Shown here piece by piece: positions 27,536 to 36,562 of a DNA stretch of 64,000 nucleotides. Under the pieces are notes generated by a model. That model did no database searches, was not told the origin of the DNA, and was given only the letters and a program-made list of their open reading frames with translations. Every line of letters begins with the position of its first letter. The first letter of the stretch is position 1. Source of the stretch: Streptococcus sp. Marseille-P6264 (GTDB lineage Bacteria; Bacillota; Bacilli; Lactobacillales; Streptococcaceae); assembly GCF_902460355.1 (NCBI RefSeq), contig NZ_CABPTO010000008.1, positions 21,056-85,055 of the forward strand, written 5' to 3'. A program made the translations under genes and the position numbers.

Positions 27536-28186
27536 ATGTCAGATAAGGGAACAGGACTCATCAGAGCTATATTTGATACGGATAATTTCTTCATGCAAAT
27601 CTGTGAGAAAATCCTAGATTTGATAACGGTCAATCTCCTCTTTCTCTTGTCTTGCCTGCCTTTGGTGACCATTGGGATTGCCAAGCTCAGTCTCTATCAG
27701 ACACTTTTTGAAATCAAGGGAAACCGTCGGGTAAAAGTAATCAGAACATACACTCGAATCTTTCGAGAAAATTGGAAGCAAGGACTCAAACTGGGCTTGC
27801 TGGAATTGGCTTTAGTCGGTATCAGTCTCTTTGACCTCCTGCTTTTTCGGACGCAGGAAGCCTTGCCTTTCCAAGTTTTAAAGGCGGTTTGTTTTGGAAT
27901 TATTATTTTTACAATCCTGCTTTCTCTTTGCGTCTATCCCTTGGCTGGTAAGTTTCTCATGTCTTTTAGAGACCTTTTACAGACTAGCCTAGTGATTGTA
28001 AGTCTGAATTTTCCTTGGTTCTTTGTTATGATGGCGGTTATAGCCGCGATCCTTGTCATCATCTATAGTTCAGGCTTTGTGTTGCTGTTAGGATTTTCCC
28101 TCTTTGCCTTTATCGGCTTTGCAGGTCTGGCTTATTTGCATCTTCCTATTTTGGAAAAAATCTTCGCTAAATACAGCAGTCTATAA
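27536..28186 (+). CDS. DUF624 (YesL-type) membrane protein
   Basis: 216 aa with about four or five hydrophobic helices, for example LLFLLSCLPLVTIG near residue 37 and FGIIIFTILLSLCVYPLAG near 120. The segment NLLFLLSCLPLVTIGIAKLSLYQTL is typical of YesL proteins (key residues PLVTIG and the following amphipathic stretch). These occur beside CUT1 sugar ABC transporters; their function is not established. RBS AAAGGAGAG. Confidence 0.83.
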   Translation: MSDKGTGLIRAIFDTDNFFMQICEKILDLITVNLLFLLSCLPLVTIGIAKLSLYQTLFEIKGNRRVKVIRTYTRIFRENWKQGLKLGLLELALVGISLFDLLLFRTQEALPFQVLKAVCFGIIIFTILLSLCVYPLAGKFLMSFRDLLQTSLVIVSLNFPWFFVMMAVIAAILVIIYSSGFVLLLGFSLFAFIGFAGLAYLHLPILEKIFAKYSSL

Positions 28187-28218
28187 TCTAGAATTAATAC
28201 ATTGGAGAAAATTTGAAA

Positions 28219-29136
28219 ATGAAAGATTTAAAGAAATATCACGGTGTCATCCCAGCTTTTTATGCTTGTTATGACGAGGAGGGTGAAATCAGCCCGGAGC
28301 GGACTCGCGCTTTGGTGGAGTATTTCATCGACAAGGGCGTGCAAGGTCTCTATGTCAATGGCTCGTCAGGAGAATGTATCTACCAGAGCGTGGCCGACAG
28401 AAAAGTAATTTTGGAAGAAGTAATGAAAGTTGCTAAGGGCAAACTGACCATCATTGCTCACGTAGCCTGCAACAATACTAAGGACAGTATCGAGTTGGCA
28501 AAACATGCGGAAGCTTTAGGAGTTGATGCTATTGCGGCTATTCCGCCGATTTATTTTCGACTGCCAGAGTATTCGGTTGCTCAGTACTGGAATGATATCA
28601 GTGCGGCTGCCCCACATACTGATTTTGTGATTTATAATATTCCGCAATTGGCTGGTGCAGCGCTGACTCCGAGTCTTTATAAGGAAATGCTCAAGAATGA
28701 GCGCGTGATTGGGGTGAAAAATTCCTCTATGCCAGTTCAGGATATCCAGACTTTTGCAGCACTTGGTGGCAGTGACCATTTGGTCTTTAACGGTCCAGAT
28801 GAGCAGTTCTTGGGTGGCCGTCTTATGGGTGCTGCAGCCGGTATCGGTGGTACATACGGAGCTATGCCAGAGCTCTTCCTCAAACTCAATCAACTGATTA
28901 CTGACAAGGAACTAGAAAGAGCTAAAGAGTTGCAGTTTGCCATTAACGACATTATCGGCAAGCTAACCAGTGCTCACGGCAATATGTATGCTGTTATCAA
29001 AGAAGTTCTCAAGCTCAACGAAGGACTGGCTATCGGCTCTGTCCGTGCTCCTTTGACACCAGTCGTAGAAGCAGACCGTCCAGTCGTAAAAGCAGCAGCG
29101 GCCTTGATCCAAGAAACTAAGGAGCGCTTCCTCTAA
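28219..29136 (+). CDS. nanA: N-acetylneuraminate lyase
   Basis: 305-residue class I aldolase splitting sialic acid into ManNAc and pyruvate. Carboxylate-binding GSSGECIYQS lies near residue 46, catalytic Tyr in VIYNIPQLAG near 137, and Schiff-base Lys in VIGVKNSS near 163. ATG at 28219 is chosen, two codons after a TTG, with RBS TTGGAGA. It directly precedes nanK. The name here refers to the lyase, not to the pneumococcal sialidase also called NanA. Confidence 0.93.
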   Translation: MKDLKKYHGVIPAFYACYDEEGEISPERTRALVEYFIDKGVQGLYVNGSSGECIYQSVADRKVILEEVMKVAKGKLTIIAHVACNNTKDSIELAKHAEALGVDAIAAIPPIYFRLPEYSVAQYWNDISAAAPHTDFVIYNIPQLAGAALTPSLYKEMLKNERVIGVKNSSMPVQDIQTFAALGGSDHLVFNGPDEQFLGGRLMGAAAGIGGTYGAMPELFLKLNQLITDKELERAKELQFAINDIIGKLTSAHGNMYAVIKEVLKLNEGLAIGSVRAPLTPVVEADRPVVKAAAALIQETKERFL

Positions 29137-29153
29137 AAGAAAGAAGGATGCTT

Positions 29154-30038
29154 ATGGGAAATTATGTTACGATTGACATTGGCGGTACCAATATCAAATA
29201 CGGCCTGATAGACGACCAAGAAACGCTAGTAGAAGCCCATGAAATACCTACGGAAGCCCATAAGGGCGGTCCAGAGATTATGCGTAAGGTTCAAAAGATA
29301 GTTGCTGATTATGTGCAGGCTGGTTCAATTGAGGGGATTTGTATCTCCTCAGCTGGCATGGTCGATCCAGACAAGGGAGAAATCTTTTACGCTGGCCCTC
29401 AGATTCCTAACTATGCTGGGACGCAATTTAAGAAGGTCTTGGAGGAGGAATTTTCCATTCCTTGCGAGATTGAGAATGACGTCAACTGTGCCGGTCTGGC
29501 TGAGGTCATGTCTGGCCATGGTAAGGGAGCAAAAATTGCGGTCTGTCTGACAATTGGGACAGGGATTGGTGGCTGTCTAGTAGCGGATGGGCAAGTTTTT
29601 CACGGCTTTAGCAACTCAGCCTGCGAAGTAGGCTATCTGCACCTGCCGGACGGAGCCTTTCAGGATGTAGCTTCGACCACAGCCTTGGTTCAATATGTTG
29701 CTGACTTGCACGGAGAAGATCCCTCTCTCTGGAATGGTCGCAGGATTTTCAAAGAAGCGACCGAGGGCAATACCTTCTGTATCAAAGGAATTGACCGCAT
29801 GGTAGGCTATCTGGGTCAAGGAATTGCCAATATCTGCTATGTCGTCAATCCGGAAATCGTCGTCTTAGGCGGTGGTATTATGGGGCAAGAGGCCATTCTC
29901 CGACCGCGGATCCAAGCGGCTCTCAAGGATGCTCTGGTGCCGAGTATAGCTGAGAAGACCAAACTAGCCTTTGCCTATCACCAAAATACGGCGGGCATGT
30001 TTGGAGCTTACTACCACTTTAAAAATAAACATCAGTAA
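29154..30038 (+). CDS. nanK: ROK-family N-acetylmannosamine kinase
   Basis: 294-residue sugar kinase making ManNAc-6-P for NanE. ATP-binding motif IDIGGTNIKYG at the N-terminus, acidic END in EIENDVNCAG with the catalytic aspartate, and GTGIGGCLV follow. The zinc-binding CxCGxxGC cluster usual in ROK proteins is missing; the region reads CEVGYLHLPDGAFQDVAS. Start chosen at 29154, with AAGAAGGA about 6 bases upstream; an ATG two codons earlier overlaps that RBS. Last gene of the nan operon. Confidence 0.88.
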   Translation: MGNYVTIDIGGTNIKYGLIDDQETLVEAHEIPTEAHKGGPEIMRKVQKIVADYVQAGSIEGICISSAGMVDPDKGEIFYAGPQIPNYAGTQFKKVLEEEFSIPCEIENDVNCAGLAEVMSGHGKGAKIAVCLTIGTGIGGCLVADGQVFHGFSNSACEVGYLHLPDGAFQDVASTTALVQYVADLHGEDPSLWNGRRIFKEATEGNTFCIKGIDRMVGYLGQGIANICYVVNPEIVVLGGGIMGQEAILRPRIQAALKDALVPSIAEKTKLAFAYHQNTAGMFGAYYHFKNKHQ

Positions 30039-30044
30039 TCCAAG

Positions 30045-30078
30045 TAAACCTGGGGAGTGACCTCAGGTTTCTTGCTTC
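30045..30078 (+). terminator. nan operon terminator
   Basis: AAACCTG (30047-30053) / CAGGTTT (30065-30071), then CTTGCTTCT. The 270 bases on to the next gene also contain a palindrome near 30160 (TAAATTTT-CA-AAAATTTA) but no ORF I trust. Confidence 0.7.
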
Positions 30079-30277
30079 TAGAAAAACTGCTTCTGTAGAT
30101 GGACAGATAGTATTTTAGAAGAAGTTGAAATGACAGGAAAAATTCGGTGGATAGAACTAAATTTTCAAAAATTTAACTTTGCTCACCTATCTTTAGAAGT
30201 AGATTTAAAAAGTTGCACAAGACTTTTAAGAAGTACCAGCCCTTTGAGGTTGAGCAATCAGTAACCCATCAAGGAGT

Positions 30278-30314
30278 TAAAAATAAGGCCAGGATTTTTG
30301 TCCTAGCCTTTTAT
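30278..30314 (-). terminator. terminator of the RpiR regulator gene
   Basis: AAGGCCAGGA (30285-30294) / TCCTAGCCTT (30301-30310); on the minus strand the stem is followed by ATTTTTAAC. Confidence 0.8.
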
Positions 30315-31156
30315 TGATGCCTACGGTAATAGCCGTTAAGTTTGTGATTTTCCCAGTAACTATTGAAGATTTTTTCCTTTCTCTCTCGGTCAATTTCTAG
30401 GAAAAAGGCATAAAGTATGTCAATCATCAGCAGCATTGGGAACTGAGCTGAGATTCGTTGGATGAACTGAGGTTTACTTTGCATTGCAACTGGGATGATT
30501 TCTGAAAAGTCTTCTTTAATCAAATCAGGCTGGCCAGTGATTAATACGGTCTTGGCTCCCATGCCCTTGGCATCAATCAGGCTGTCAATAATGGATGGGG
30601 TTTGACCTGAAAGAGAAAAGCCGATAACTAGGCAGTTTTTGTCTAAAATGCTCGTTGTCCAAGCAAAGCCATCCGCATCTGTCAGAGCTTCACAAATAAC
30701 CCCTAAGCGCATGAAGCGCAGTTTCATATCGCGAGCGACGAGCCCCGAGCTTCCCGTGCCAAAAAAATAGACACGATCTGCTTTTTCAATCAGCTGGGCT
30801 ACGCGCTCCAACCTTTTTTCGTCAATCAAGTCCTCGGTTTGTTGCCGAATTTGAATATAGTTGCGTAGCACCTGGCGGGACGAATCATTTTTCAGATTTG
30901 TATGCTCCGTTTTGCTGATTTTCAGCTGTTGGAGATATTGGAAGTTGAACTCCCGATAGCCCTTAAAGCCACATTTTTTTGCAAAACGGGTCAAGGCCGC
31001 CTGTGAGATGTGCAAAGTTTGAGCTACTTCGAGGGAGGACAGATCCCCTTCTATCTCTGTCGGAGTCAAAAAATAGTCGGCAATCTGTTTTTCGACATCG
31101 GTCATAGTGTCGTAACAGCTTTCGATGATGGCCAAGATATTTTGCTGGTGTCTCAT
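30311..31156 (-). CDS. RpiR/MurR-family regulator, probably NanR
   Basis: 281 aa. An N-terminal helix-turn-helix (EVAQTLHISQAALTRFAKKCGFKGYREF, about residues 43-70; key motif AALTRFAKKCGF) and a C-terminal SIS domain (VYFFGTGSSGLVARDMK; VIGFSLSGQTPSIIDSL) that binds phosphosugars. It faces the end of the nan operon and is the natural candidate regulator, sensing a sialic acid breakdown product such as ManNAc-6-P. GAAA..TTTC palindromes near the CE7 and nanE promoters fit RpiR-type sites. Function is inferred from location. Confidence 0.85.
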   Translation of the reverse strand: MRHQQNILAIIESCYDTMTDVEKQIADYFLTPTEIEGDLSSLEVAQTLHISQAALTRFAKKCGFKGYREFNFQYLQQLKISKTEHTNLKNDSSRQVLRNYIQIRQQTEDLIDEKRLERVAQLIEKADRVYFFGTGSSGLVARDMKLRFMRLGVICEALTDADGFAWTTSILDKNCLVIGFSLSGQTPSIIDSLIDAKGMGAKTVLITGQPDLIKEDFSEIIPVAMQSKPQFIQRISAQFPMLLMIDILYAFFLEIDRERKEKIFNSYWENHKLNGYYRRHQ

Positions 31157-31489
31157 GATGGGTCACTTTCTTTGGTCAAAATAATAAAACATAATTTCAT
31201 TATAACATAGTTTAGAGGGAATAAAGTGTTTTCACAGCCAAGAATTATCAGACCTTACTTTCCATTGGAGTATGAGCGGTCAGTAGTTTCAGTATTTCCT
31301 GATAACATGACGGTCTTTCTTTCTGAGCAGCTATTTCCTAAAGATTGTGTCGGGTACAGGAAAAAGTGATATAATTTACACAAGTAATGTTCCAAGTTTG
31401 GATCTGAAGCAAGGGAGATAGGAGCCACTGTCCATTGCAGCTTCCAATTCTTATTTTGGAAATCAGTAAAGCTAGATTGTGAGGTTTTT
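31157..31489. other. divergent control region between the RpiR gene and the GNAT gene
   Basis: 333 bases without a gene. On the minus strand TGTTATAAT (31199-31207) is an extended -10 for the regulator. On the plus strand TGATATAAT, with -10 hexamer at 31370-31375, is an extended -10 giving the acetyltransferase mRNA a leader of about 108 bases. I see no clear hairpin or operator in the remainder. Confidence 0.55.
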
Positions 31490-32185
31490 ATGCGAATCAA
31501 TGAACTAGGCCAGCCTATTGGAGAGGCTCTGCCAGATTTTAAGCCGGGGGACTTGCCTAACTTGGAGCGAATTGAAGGACAGTATGTTATTATCGAGCGG
31601 TTGTCCAAGGACAAGCATGGAGCAGATTTATATGAAGTATATGGTCCGGATTCACCTGCTGACATGTGGACCTATCTCTTTCAAAATGCTGCTCAGAGTC
31701 AGGAGAAGTGGGAAAGCGTGCTGGATCGGATGCTGGCAGCTCAGGATCGTTTCCACCATGCCATTGTGGACAAGGAGAGTGGCAAGGCGCTGGGAACCTT
31801 TGCATTAATGAGGATTGACCGAGGCAACCGTGTCATTGAAGTAGGCGCTGTGACCTATTCACCGCAGCTGAAGCGCACCAGACTGGCTACAGAAGCCCAG
31901 TACTTACTGGCACGCTATGTCTTTGAAGAGCTGGAGTATCGCCGCTACGAATGGAAGTGCGATGCGCTCAATCAGCCCTCAAGGCGAGCGGCAGAGCGGC
32001 TTGGCTTTACCTACGAAGGTAGGTTCCGTCAGGCGGTCGTCTATAAGGGGCGTAACCGAGACACTGATTGGCTCTCCATGATTGACAGCGATTGGCCTGC
32101 CGTCAAGAGTCGTTTGGAGAAATGGCTGAGCCCAGACAATTTCGATGAAAAGGGACAGCAAATAAAAGCCTTGTCTGAGTTTTGA
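31490..32185 (+). CDS. GNAT-family N-acetyltransferase (RimJ/RimL-like)
   Basis: 231 aa. The central region GKALGTFALMRIDRGNRVIEVGAVTYSPQLKRT and LATEAQYLLARYVFEEL, then CDALNQPSRRAAERLGFTYEG, is the acetyl-CoA-binding fold of RimJ/RimL-like proteins (key motifs IEVG...YSPQLKRT and N-x-PSRRAAERLGF). It probably acetylates an amine on a small molecule or a protein N-terminus; substrate unknown. RBS GTGAGG. A repeat element follows 9 bases after the stop. Confidence 0.83.
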   Translation: MRINELGQPIGEALPDFKPGDLPNLERIEGQYVIIERLSKDKHGADLYEVYGPDSPADMWTYLFQNAAQSQEKWESVLDRMLAAQDRFHHAIVDKESGKALGTFALMRIDRGNRVIEVGAVTYSPQLKRTRLATEAQYLLARYVFEELEYRRYEWKCDALNQPSRRAAERLGFTYEGRFRQAVVYKGRNRDTDWLSMIDSDWPAVKSRLEKWLSPDNFDEKGQQIKALSEF

Positions 32186-32194
32186 CATTTGATT

Positions 32195-32367
32195 GAGAGT
32201 GGGCCAGAAATCGGTAATTCGTTAGAATTCGATTTCGTCGTCCCACCTCCGCACAGTTGAGTAGGGCTGTAAAAGCTGATGAAATCAGCGTAGTAGAGCC
32301 CACTCAACCACTGCGTCTTGCTTGACATCCAAAGACAATTGAGAGCTAGGACTTTTGTCCCAGACTC
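32195..32367 (+). repeat. three-hairpin intergenic repeat, copy 2
   Basis: 173 bases, same structure as copy 1, with a GGGCC variant in the 5' arm and two single-base losses near the 3' end. The last hairpin, GCTAGGAC-TTTT-GTCCCAGACTC, is followed by TTTTTG, so this copy probably terminates the acetyltransferase transcript. Confidence 0.9.
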
Positions 32368-32415
32368 TTTTTGCTTTTTAATTTTGATAAAAAGCGAGAA
32401 TTTTCTGATAAATTT

Positions 32416-32424
32416 TGGTATAAT
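32416..32424 (+). promoter_or_regulatory. thrC extended -10 promoter
   Basis: TGGTATAAT with no clear -35, about 31 bases before the thrC ATG. The AAAGGATGAGAG stretch serves as RBS. Confidence 0.6.
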
Positions 32425-32455
32425 AAAACGAACTACAGATAAAGGATGAGAGAGA

Positions 32456-33940
32456 ATGACCTTAGTTTATCAATCAACACGCGATGAAAAGAATAAAGTA
32501 ACAGCTAGCCAGGCGATTCTGCAAGGTTTGGCGACAGACGGCGGTCTGTTTACGCCCATTACCTATCCGCAGGTCGATTTGGACTTTGCCAAGCTCAAAG
32601 ACGCTTCTTATCAGGAAGTAGCCAAGCTGGTTTTGTCTGCTTTTTTGGATGATTTTTCTGAAGCGGAGCTGGATCACTGTATCAACCATGCCTATGACAG
32701 CAAGTTTGATGATGCGGCTATTGCTCCTTTGATCAAGCTGGATGGTCAGTATAATCTAGAACTTTTCCATGGGGCGACCATTGCCTTTAAGGACATGGCT
32801 TTGTCCATCCTGCCTCACTTGATGACAACCGCAGCCAAAAAGCATGGCTTGGAAAACAAAATTGTCATTTTGACAGCAACTTCTGGTGATACAGGCAAGG
32901 CGGCTATGGCAGGCTTTGCGGACGTCCCTGGGACTGAAATCATCGTCTTTTATCCGAAAGATGGTGTCAGCAAGGTTCAAGAGCTGCAAATGACGACGCA
33001 GACAGGTGCCAATACGCATGTTGTTGCCATTGATGGCAACTTTGATGATGCCCAGACCAATGTTAAGCACATGTTCAACGATACAGACCTACGGGCTCGT
33101 CTCCTGGAGCATAAACTCCAGTTTTCATCAGCTAACTCCATGAATATCGGCCGTTTAGTGCCTCAGATTGTCTACTATGTCTACGCTTATGCTCAGTTGG
33201 TGAAGACTGGGGAAATCGCAGCAGGCGACAAGGTCAACTTTACCGTTCCGACTGGTAATTTTGGAAATATCCTGGCGGCCTACTATGCCAAGCAAATCGG
33301 TCTGCCGGTTGGCAAGCTAATCTGTGCATCGAATGAGAACAATGTCCTGACCGACTTCTTCAAGACTCAGGTTTATGATAAGAAGCGGAGCTTCAAGGTG
33401 ACGACTAGCCCGTCCATGGATATTCTGGTCTCTTCTAACTTAGAGCGCTTGATTTTCCATCTGTCTGGTAACAGCGCTGAGAAAACAGCAGCCCTAATGG
33501 CGGCTCTCAATGAGTATGGACAGTATGAATTGACGGACTTTGACGCTGAGATTTTAGAGCTCTTTGCAGCTGACTATGCGACAGAGGCAGAGACAGCAGC
33601 TGAAATCAAGCGGGTCTATCAAACGTCTGACTATATCGAAGACCCTCATACAGCCGTTGCGTCTGCTGTTTATCAAAAATATCTGGTAGAGACAGGCGAT
33701 CAACGCAAGACTATTATCGCATCTACCGCTAGTCCTTATAAATTCCCAGTCGTGGCCGTTGAAGCTGTGACTGGTCAGTCAGGACTTAGTGACTTCGAGG
33801 CTTTGGACCAACTGCACGAACTTTCTGGCGTAGCCCTGCCACCAGCTGTGGACGGTTTAGAAACAGCACCAGTTCGCCACAAAACGACGGTCGCTGCAGA
33901 CCAAATGCAGGCAGCAGTCGAAGATTACTTGGAATTGTAA
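32456..33940 (+). CDS. thrC: threonine synthase
   Basis: 494-residue PLP enzyme turning O-phosphohomoserine into threonine. N-terminal YQSTRDEKNKVTASQAILQGLATDGGLF is the family signature (key residues TR and GLATDGGLF); the PLP lysine is in GATIAFKDMA near residue 112; TATSGDTGKAAMAGF binds the cofactor phosphate. Length is that of the fungal/enterobacterial long form. Monocistronic, with its own promoter and terminator. Confidence 0.95.
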   Translation: MTLVYQSTRDEKNKVTASQAILQGLATDGGLFTPITYPQVDLDFAKLKDASYQEVAKLVLSAFLDDFSEAELDHCINHAYDSKFDDAAIAPLIKLDGQYNLELFHGATIAFKDMALSILPHLMTTAAKKHGLENKIVILTATSGDTGKAAMAGFADVPGTEIIVFYPKDGVSKVQELQMTTQTGANTHVVAIDGNFDDAQTNVKHMFNDTDLRARLLEHKLQFSSANSMNIGRLVPQIVYYVYAYAQLVKTGEIAAGDKVNFTVPTGNFGNILAAYYAKQIGLPVGKLICASNENNVLTDFFKTQVYDKKRSFKVTTSPSMDILVSSNLERLIFHLSGNSAEKTAALMAALNEYGQYELTDFDAEILELFAADYATEAETAAEIKRVYQTSDYIEDPHTAVASAVYQKYLVETGDQRKTIIASTASPYKFPVVAVEAVTGQSGLSDFEALDQLHELSGVALPPAVDGLETAPVRHKTTVAADQMQAAVEDYLEL

Positions 33941-33957
33941 AAATGGCTTAGAAAGCC

Positions 33958-33990
33958 TAAAATCAGCTGGATATCTAGCTGATTTTTTCT
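33958..33990 (+). terminator. thrC terminator
   Basis: AATCAGCT (33961-33968) / AGCTGATT (33977-33984), then TTTTCTT. Confidence 0.85.
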
Positions 33991-34048
33991 TAGGATATCC
34001 AATGAAAGAAAGAGAAGTAGCTGATGCTTAAGAGGGAGAATTTTCTCT

Positions 34049-35326
34049 ATGACAACTTATAAAAAAATCATGAATATCGCCTTGCCGGCTATGGCGGAGA
34101 ACTTCTTACAGATGCTAATGGGGATGGTCGACAGCTATCTGGTGGCCAGTCTTGGGCTGATTGCGATTTCCGGTGTCTCGGTGGCCGGAAACATCATTAC
34201 CATTTATCAGGCAATCTTTATCGCGCTGGGAGCTGCTATTTCCAGCCTCATCTCTAAGACTCTGGCTCAAGGAGACAAGGAGCGTTTGGCCTATCATACA
34301 GCCGAGGCTATCAAGCTGACTTTACTTCTGAGTCTTCTGTTGGGGCTGATTTCCCTGATCTTTGGCAGGCAGATGTTGGATCTTCTGGGGACGGAAAAAG
34401 CGGTGGCTGAAGCAGGCGGTCTCTATCTGGCTTTGGTTGGTGGGACCATTGTCCTGCTGGGCTTGATGACTTCCTTTGGAGCTTTAGTGCGGGTCACGCG
34501 CAATCCTAGATTTCCCATGTATGTCAGCCTTCTGACCAATGTCCTCAATGCCCTTTTTTCAGCTCTGGGCATTTATGTCTTTCGGCTTGGTGTTGTCGGT
34601 GTAGCATTGGGAACGGTGCTGGCTCGTTTGGTCGGTGTGGTCATTCTCTGGCGGGAGCTGGATTTGTCTACGATTCGTTGGAGCTGGGGTTTAGATGGAG
34701 AGCTCTTGCGCCTGTCTCTGCCGGCTGCTGGAGAGCGGCTCATGATGCGGGCGGGTGATGTGGTGATCATCGCCATTGTGGTCGTCTTTGGGACGGATGC
34801 AGTAGCGGGGAATGCCATCGGTGAAGTCCTGACTCAGTTTAACTACATGCCAGCTTTCGGGGTCGCGACAGCAACAGTCATGCTGGTAGCCCATGCGGTT
34901 GGCGAGGGAGAGATGCAAGCGGTCAGTCTGATTCGTCAGCGGGCCTTCTGGCTGTCTTTTGCTTGCATGCTGCCCTTGGCTTTAGGGATTTTCACCCTTG
35001 GTCGACCGCTGACCTTGCTCTATACGGACAATAGCGGAGCGATCACAGCCAGTCTTTCAGTCATCCTCTTCTCCCTGCTGGGAACTCCCATGGCAGTGGG
35101 AACCGTTATTTATACAGCGGTTTGGCAGGGGCTGGGCAATGCCAGACTACCCTTTTATGCCACGACTATTGGCATGTGGCTGATTCGCATCATTGCGGGT
35201 TATGTACTGGGAGTGACTTGTGGCTTGGGTCTGCCAGGAGTCTGGGCTGGGACGCTCTTGGACAATGGCTTCCGCTGGCTATTTTTAAAGGTTTTATTTG
35301 ACAGAAAAATGAGGGAAATCGCATGA
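34049..35326 (+). CDS. MATE-family efflux transporter
   Basis: 425-residue multidrug/toxin exporter with about 12 membrane helices in two related halves; MAENFLQMLMGMVDSYLVA near residue 15 and AGERLMMRAGDVVIIAIVVV near 230 are the repeated first helices of each half. It would use an Na+ or H+ gradient. It overlaps the following HAD gene by 4 bases (ATGA). The substrate cannot be predicted. Confidence 0.9.
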   Translation: MTTYKKIMNIALPAMAENFLQMLMGMVDSYLVASLGLIAISGVSVAGNIITIYQAIFIALGAAISSLISKTLAQGDKERLAYHTAEAIKLTLLLSLLLGLISLIFGRQMLDLLGTEKAVAEAGGLYLALVGGTIVLLGLMTSFGALVRVTRNPRFPMYVSLLTNVLNALFSALGIYVFRLGVVGVALGTVLARLVGVVILWRELDLSTIRWSWGLDGELLRLSLPAAGERLMMRAGDVVIIAIVVVFGTDAVAGNAIGEVLTQFNYMPAFGVATATVMLVAHAVGEGEMQAVSLIRQRAFWLSFACMLPLALGIFTLGRPLTLLYTDNSGAITASLSVILFSLLGTPMAVGTVIYTAVWQGLGNARLPFYATTIGMWLIRIIAGYVLGVTCGLGLPGVWAGTLLDNGFRWLFLKVLFDRKMREIA

Positions 35327-35937
35327 CAAAAGCTTTTATTTGGGATTTGGACGGCACCTTGCTGGATTCCTACGATGCTATTTTGGCAGGGATTGAGGAA
35401 ACCTACGCTCACTATGGTCTGGACTTTGATAGAGCCAGTATTCACAGCTATATCCTAAAGCACTCTGTCCAGAAGCTCTTGGAGGAAGTAGCGTCTGAGA
35501 AAGGCCTGGATGCTGCCGAGATGAATACCTTTCGTGGAGCAAGTCTGAAGGAAAAGAACGCTCAGGTCCATCTGATGGAAGGGGCGGCAGAGATTCTAGC
35601 CTGGGCTGAGGAGCAGGGCATTGCCCAGTTCGTCTATACCCACAAGGGACTCAATGCCCATCAAATCTTGCAAGACTTGGGTATCCATGATTATTTTACA
35701 GAAATTATCACAACAGCCAACGGCTTTGAGCGCAAGCCCCATCCAGAAGGTGTCGACTATCTGGTCGAGAAATACGGTCTGGACAAGCAAGAAACCTACT
35801 ATATCGGCGATCGGACGCTGGATGTGGATGTCGCGGTCAACAGTGGCATCCAGAGCATTAACTTCTGTGACTACCGACCAGAAATCAATCAAAAAATCGA
35901 GAAATTGGTGAATATCAAGCAATTATTTACAAGATAA
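35323..35937 (+). CDS. HAD-superfamily phosphatase (phosphoglycolate phosphatase-like)
   Basis: 204 aa. Motif I IWDLDGTLLDSYDA supplies the nucleophile and acid aspartates (Asp8 and Asp10), motif II FVYTHKG the serine/threonine position (here Thr), the lysine is in FERKPHPEG, and motif III YIGDRTLDVDVAVNSG binds magnesium. A helical cap lies between residues 15 and 80. It acts on an unknown small phosphate ester and is coupled to the MATE gene. Confidence 0.88.
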   Translation: MTKAFIWDLDGTLLDSYDAILAGIEETYAHYGLDFDRASIHSYILKHSVQKLLEEVASEKGLDAAEMNTFRGASLKEKNAQVHLMEGAAEILAWAEEQGIAQFVYTHKGLNAHQILQDLGIHDYFTEIITTANGFERKPHPEGVDYLVEKYGLDKQETYYIGDRTLDVDVAVNSGIQSINFCDYRPEINQKIEKLVNIKQLFTR

Positions 35938-35985
35938 AAAGCAGACCAGAACTGATCTACTGTCAGTCTAGCCTGCTTTTTCTTT
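35934..35985. terminator. bidirectional terminator
   Basis: AAAAAGCAG (35936-35944) / CTGCTTTTT (35973-35981), with inner ACTGA/TCAGT, between convergent genes. Confidence 0.8.
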
Positions 35986-36470
35986 TACATATGCTCAATG
36001 TGAAGTTCGAGCAAGAACTCAAGCGCTTCGGGAGAACAGTTCTTTTTTTCAATAGGGAAGCCGACATTTGGCCCCAACATGATATAAAAATCATCCTTAG
36101 TATGAAAAACTTTGACGATGTCATCATAGCTATAAAGAAACTCTCCTCGTTTGCTTTTCACAGAAAATTTATCTTTCTCAAATATAAGAGTTTGCTCCAT
36201 ATCCTTCCAGAAAGGAGTTTTTTGATAGGCTTTCTTTATCTGAAAGTCCGTGCCAAAGTACATTACTGGGAATATAATCAAAGATGTAAATAGCACGATA
36301 AAGAAAGAAAAACGCCTCAGGTTTTCAGGTAGGAAGGTTAGATAGAGAGCCAGGATTCCTATCAAAATGAACAGATTCAGCAAAAATATTTTCCCGCGTA
36401 AGAAAACAGACCATGCAAATCGTTGATAGACTTCCTCAGTCACAAGAGTTGGAATGGTTATTGGGAACAT
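35985..36470 (-). CDS. YcxB-like small membrane protein
   Basis: 161 aa with two adjacent hydrophobic helices (about residues 27-47 and 53-72), then a soluble domain in which FEKDKFSVKSKRGEFLYSYDDIVKVFHTKDDFYIML resembles the YcxB C-terminal fold (key motif YSYDDIVKV followed by a beta-rich stretch). Function unknown. RBS AGGAGGT, and on the minus strand TGGTATAAT upstream is a likely promoter. Confidence 0.7.
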   Translation of the reverse strand: MFPITIPTLVTEEVYQRFAWSVFLRGKIFLLNLFILIGILALYLTFLPENLRRFSFFIVLFTSLIIFPVMYFGTDFQIKKAYQKTPFWKDMEQTLIFEKDKFSVKSKRGEFLYSYDDIVKVFHTKDDFYIMLGPNVGFPIEKKNCSPEALEFLLELHIEHM

Positions 36471-36562
36471 GCTTCACCTCCTAGTTTTTATTATTATACC
36501 ATAGAAGAGCGATAAGATATAGCTGGCTCTTGCTAGGCGATACGAGGCAAGGTAGATTTCTT

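Noticed and set aside
32041..32328. Minus-strand ORF within repeat copy 2, with a related ORF at 40865-41173
   Set aside because: The shared protein stretch comes only from the repeated DNA. There is no RBS, the flanks differ, and the sequence is explained by conserved hairpins.
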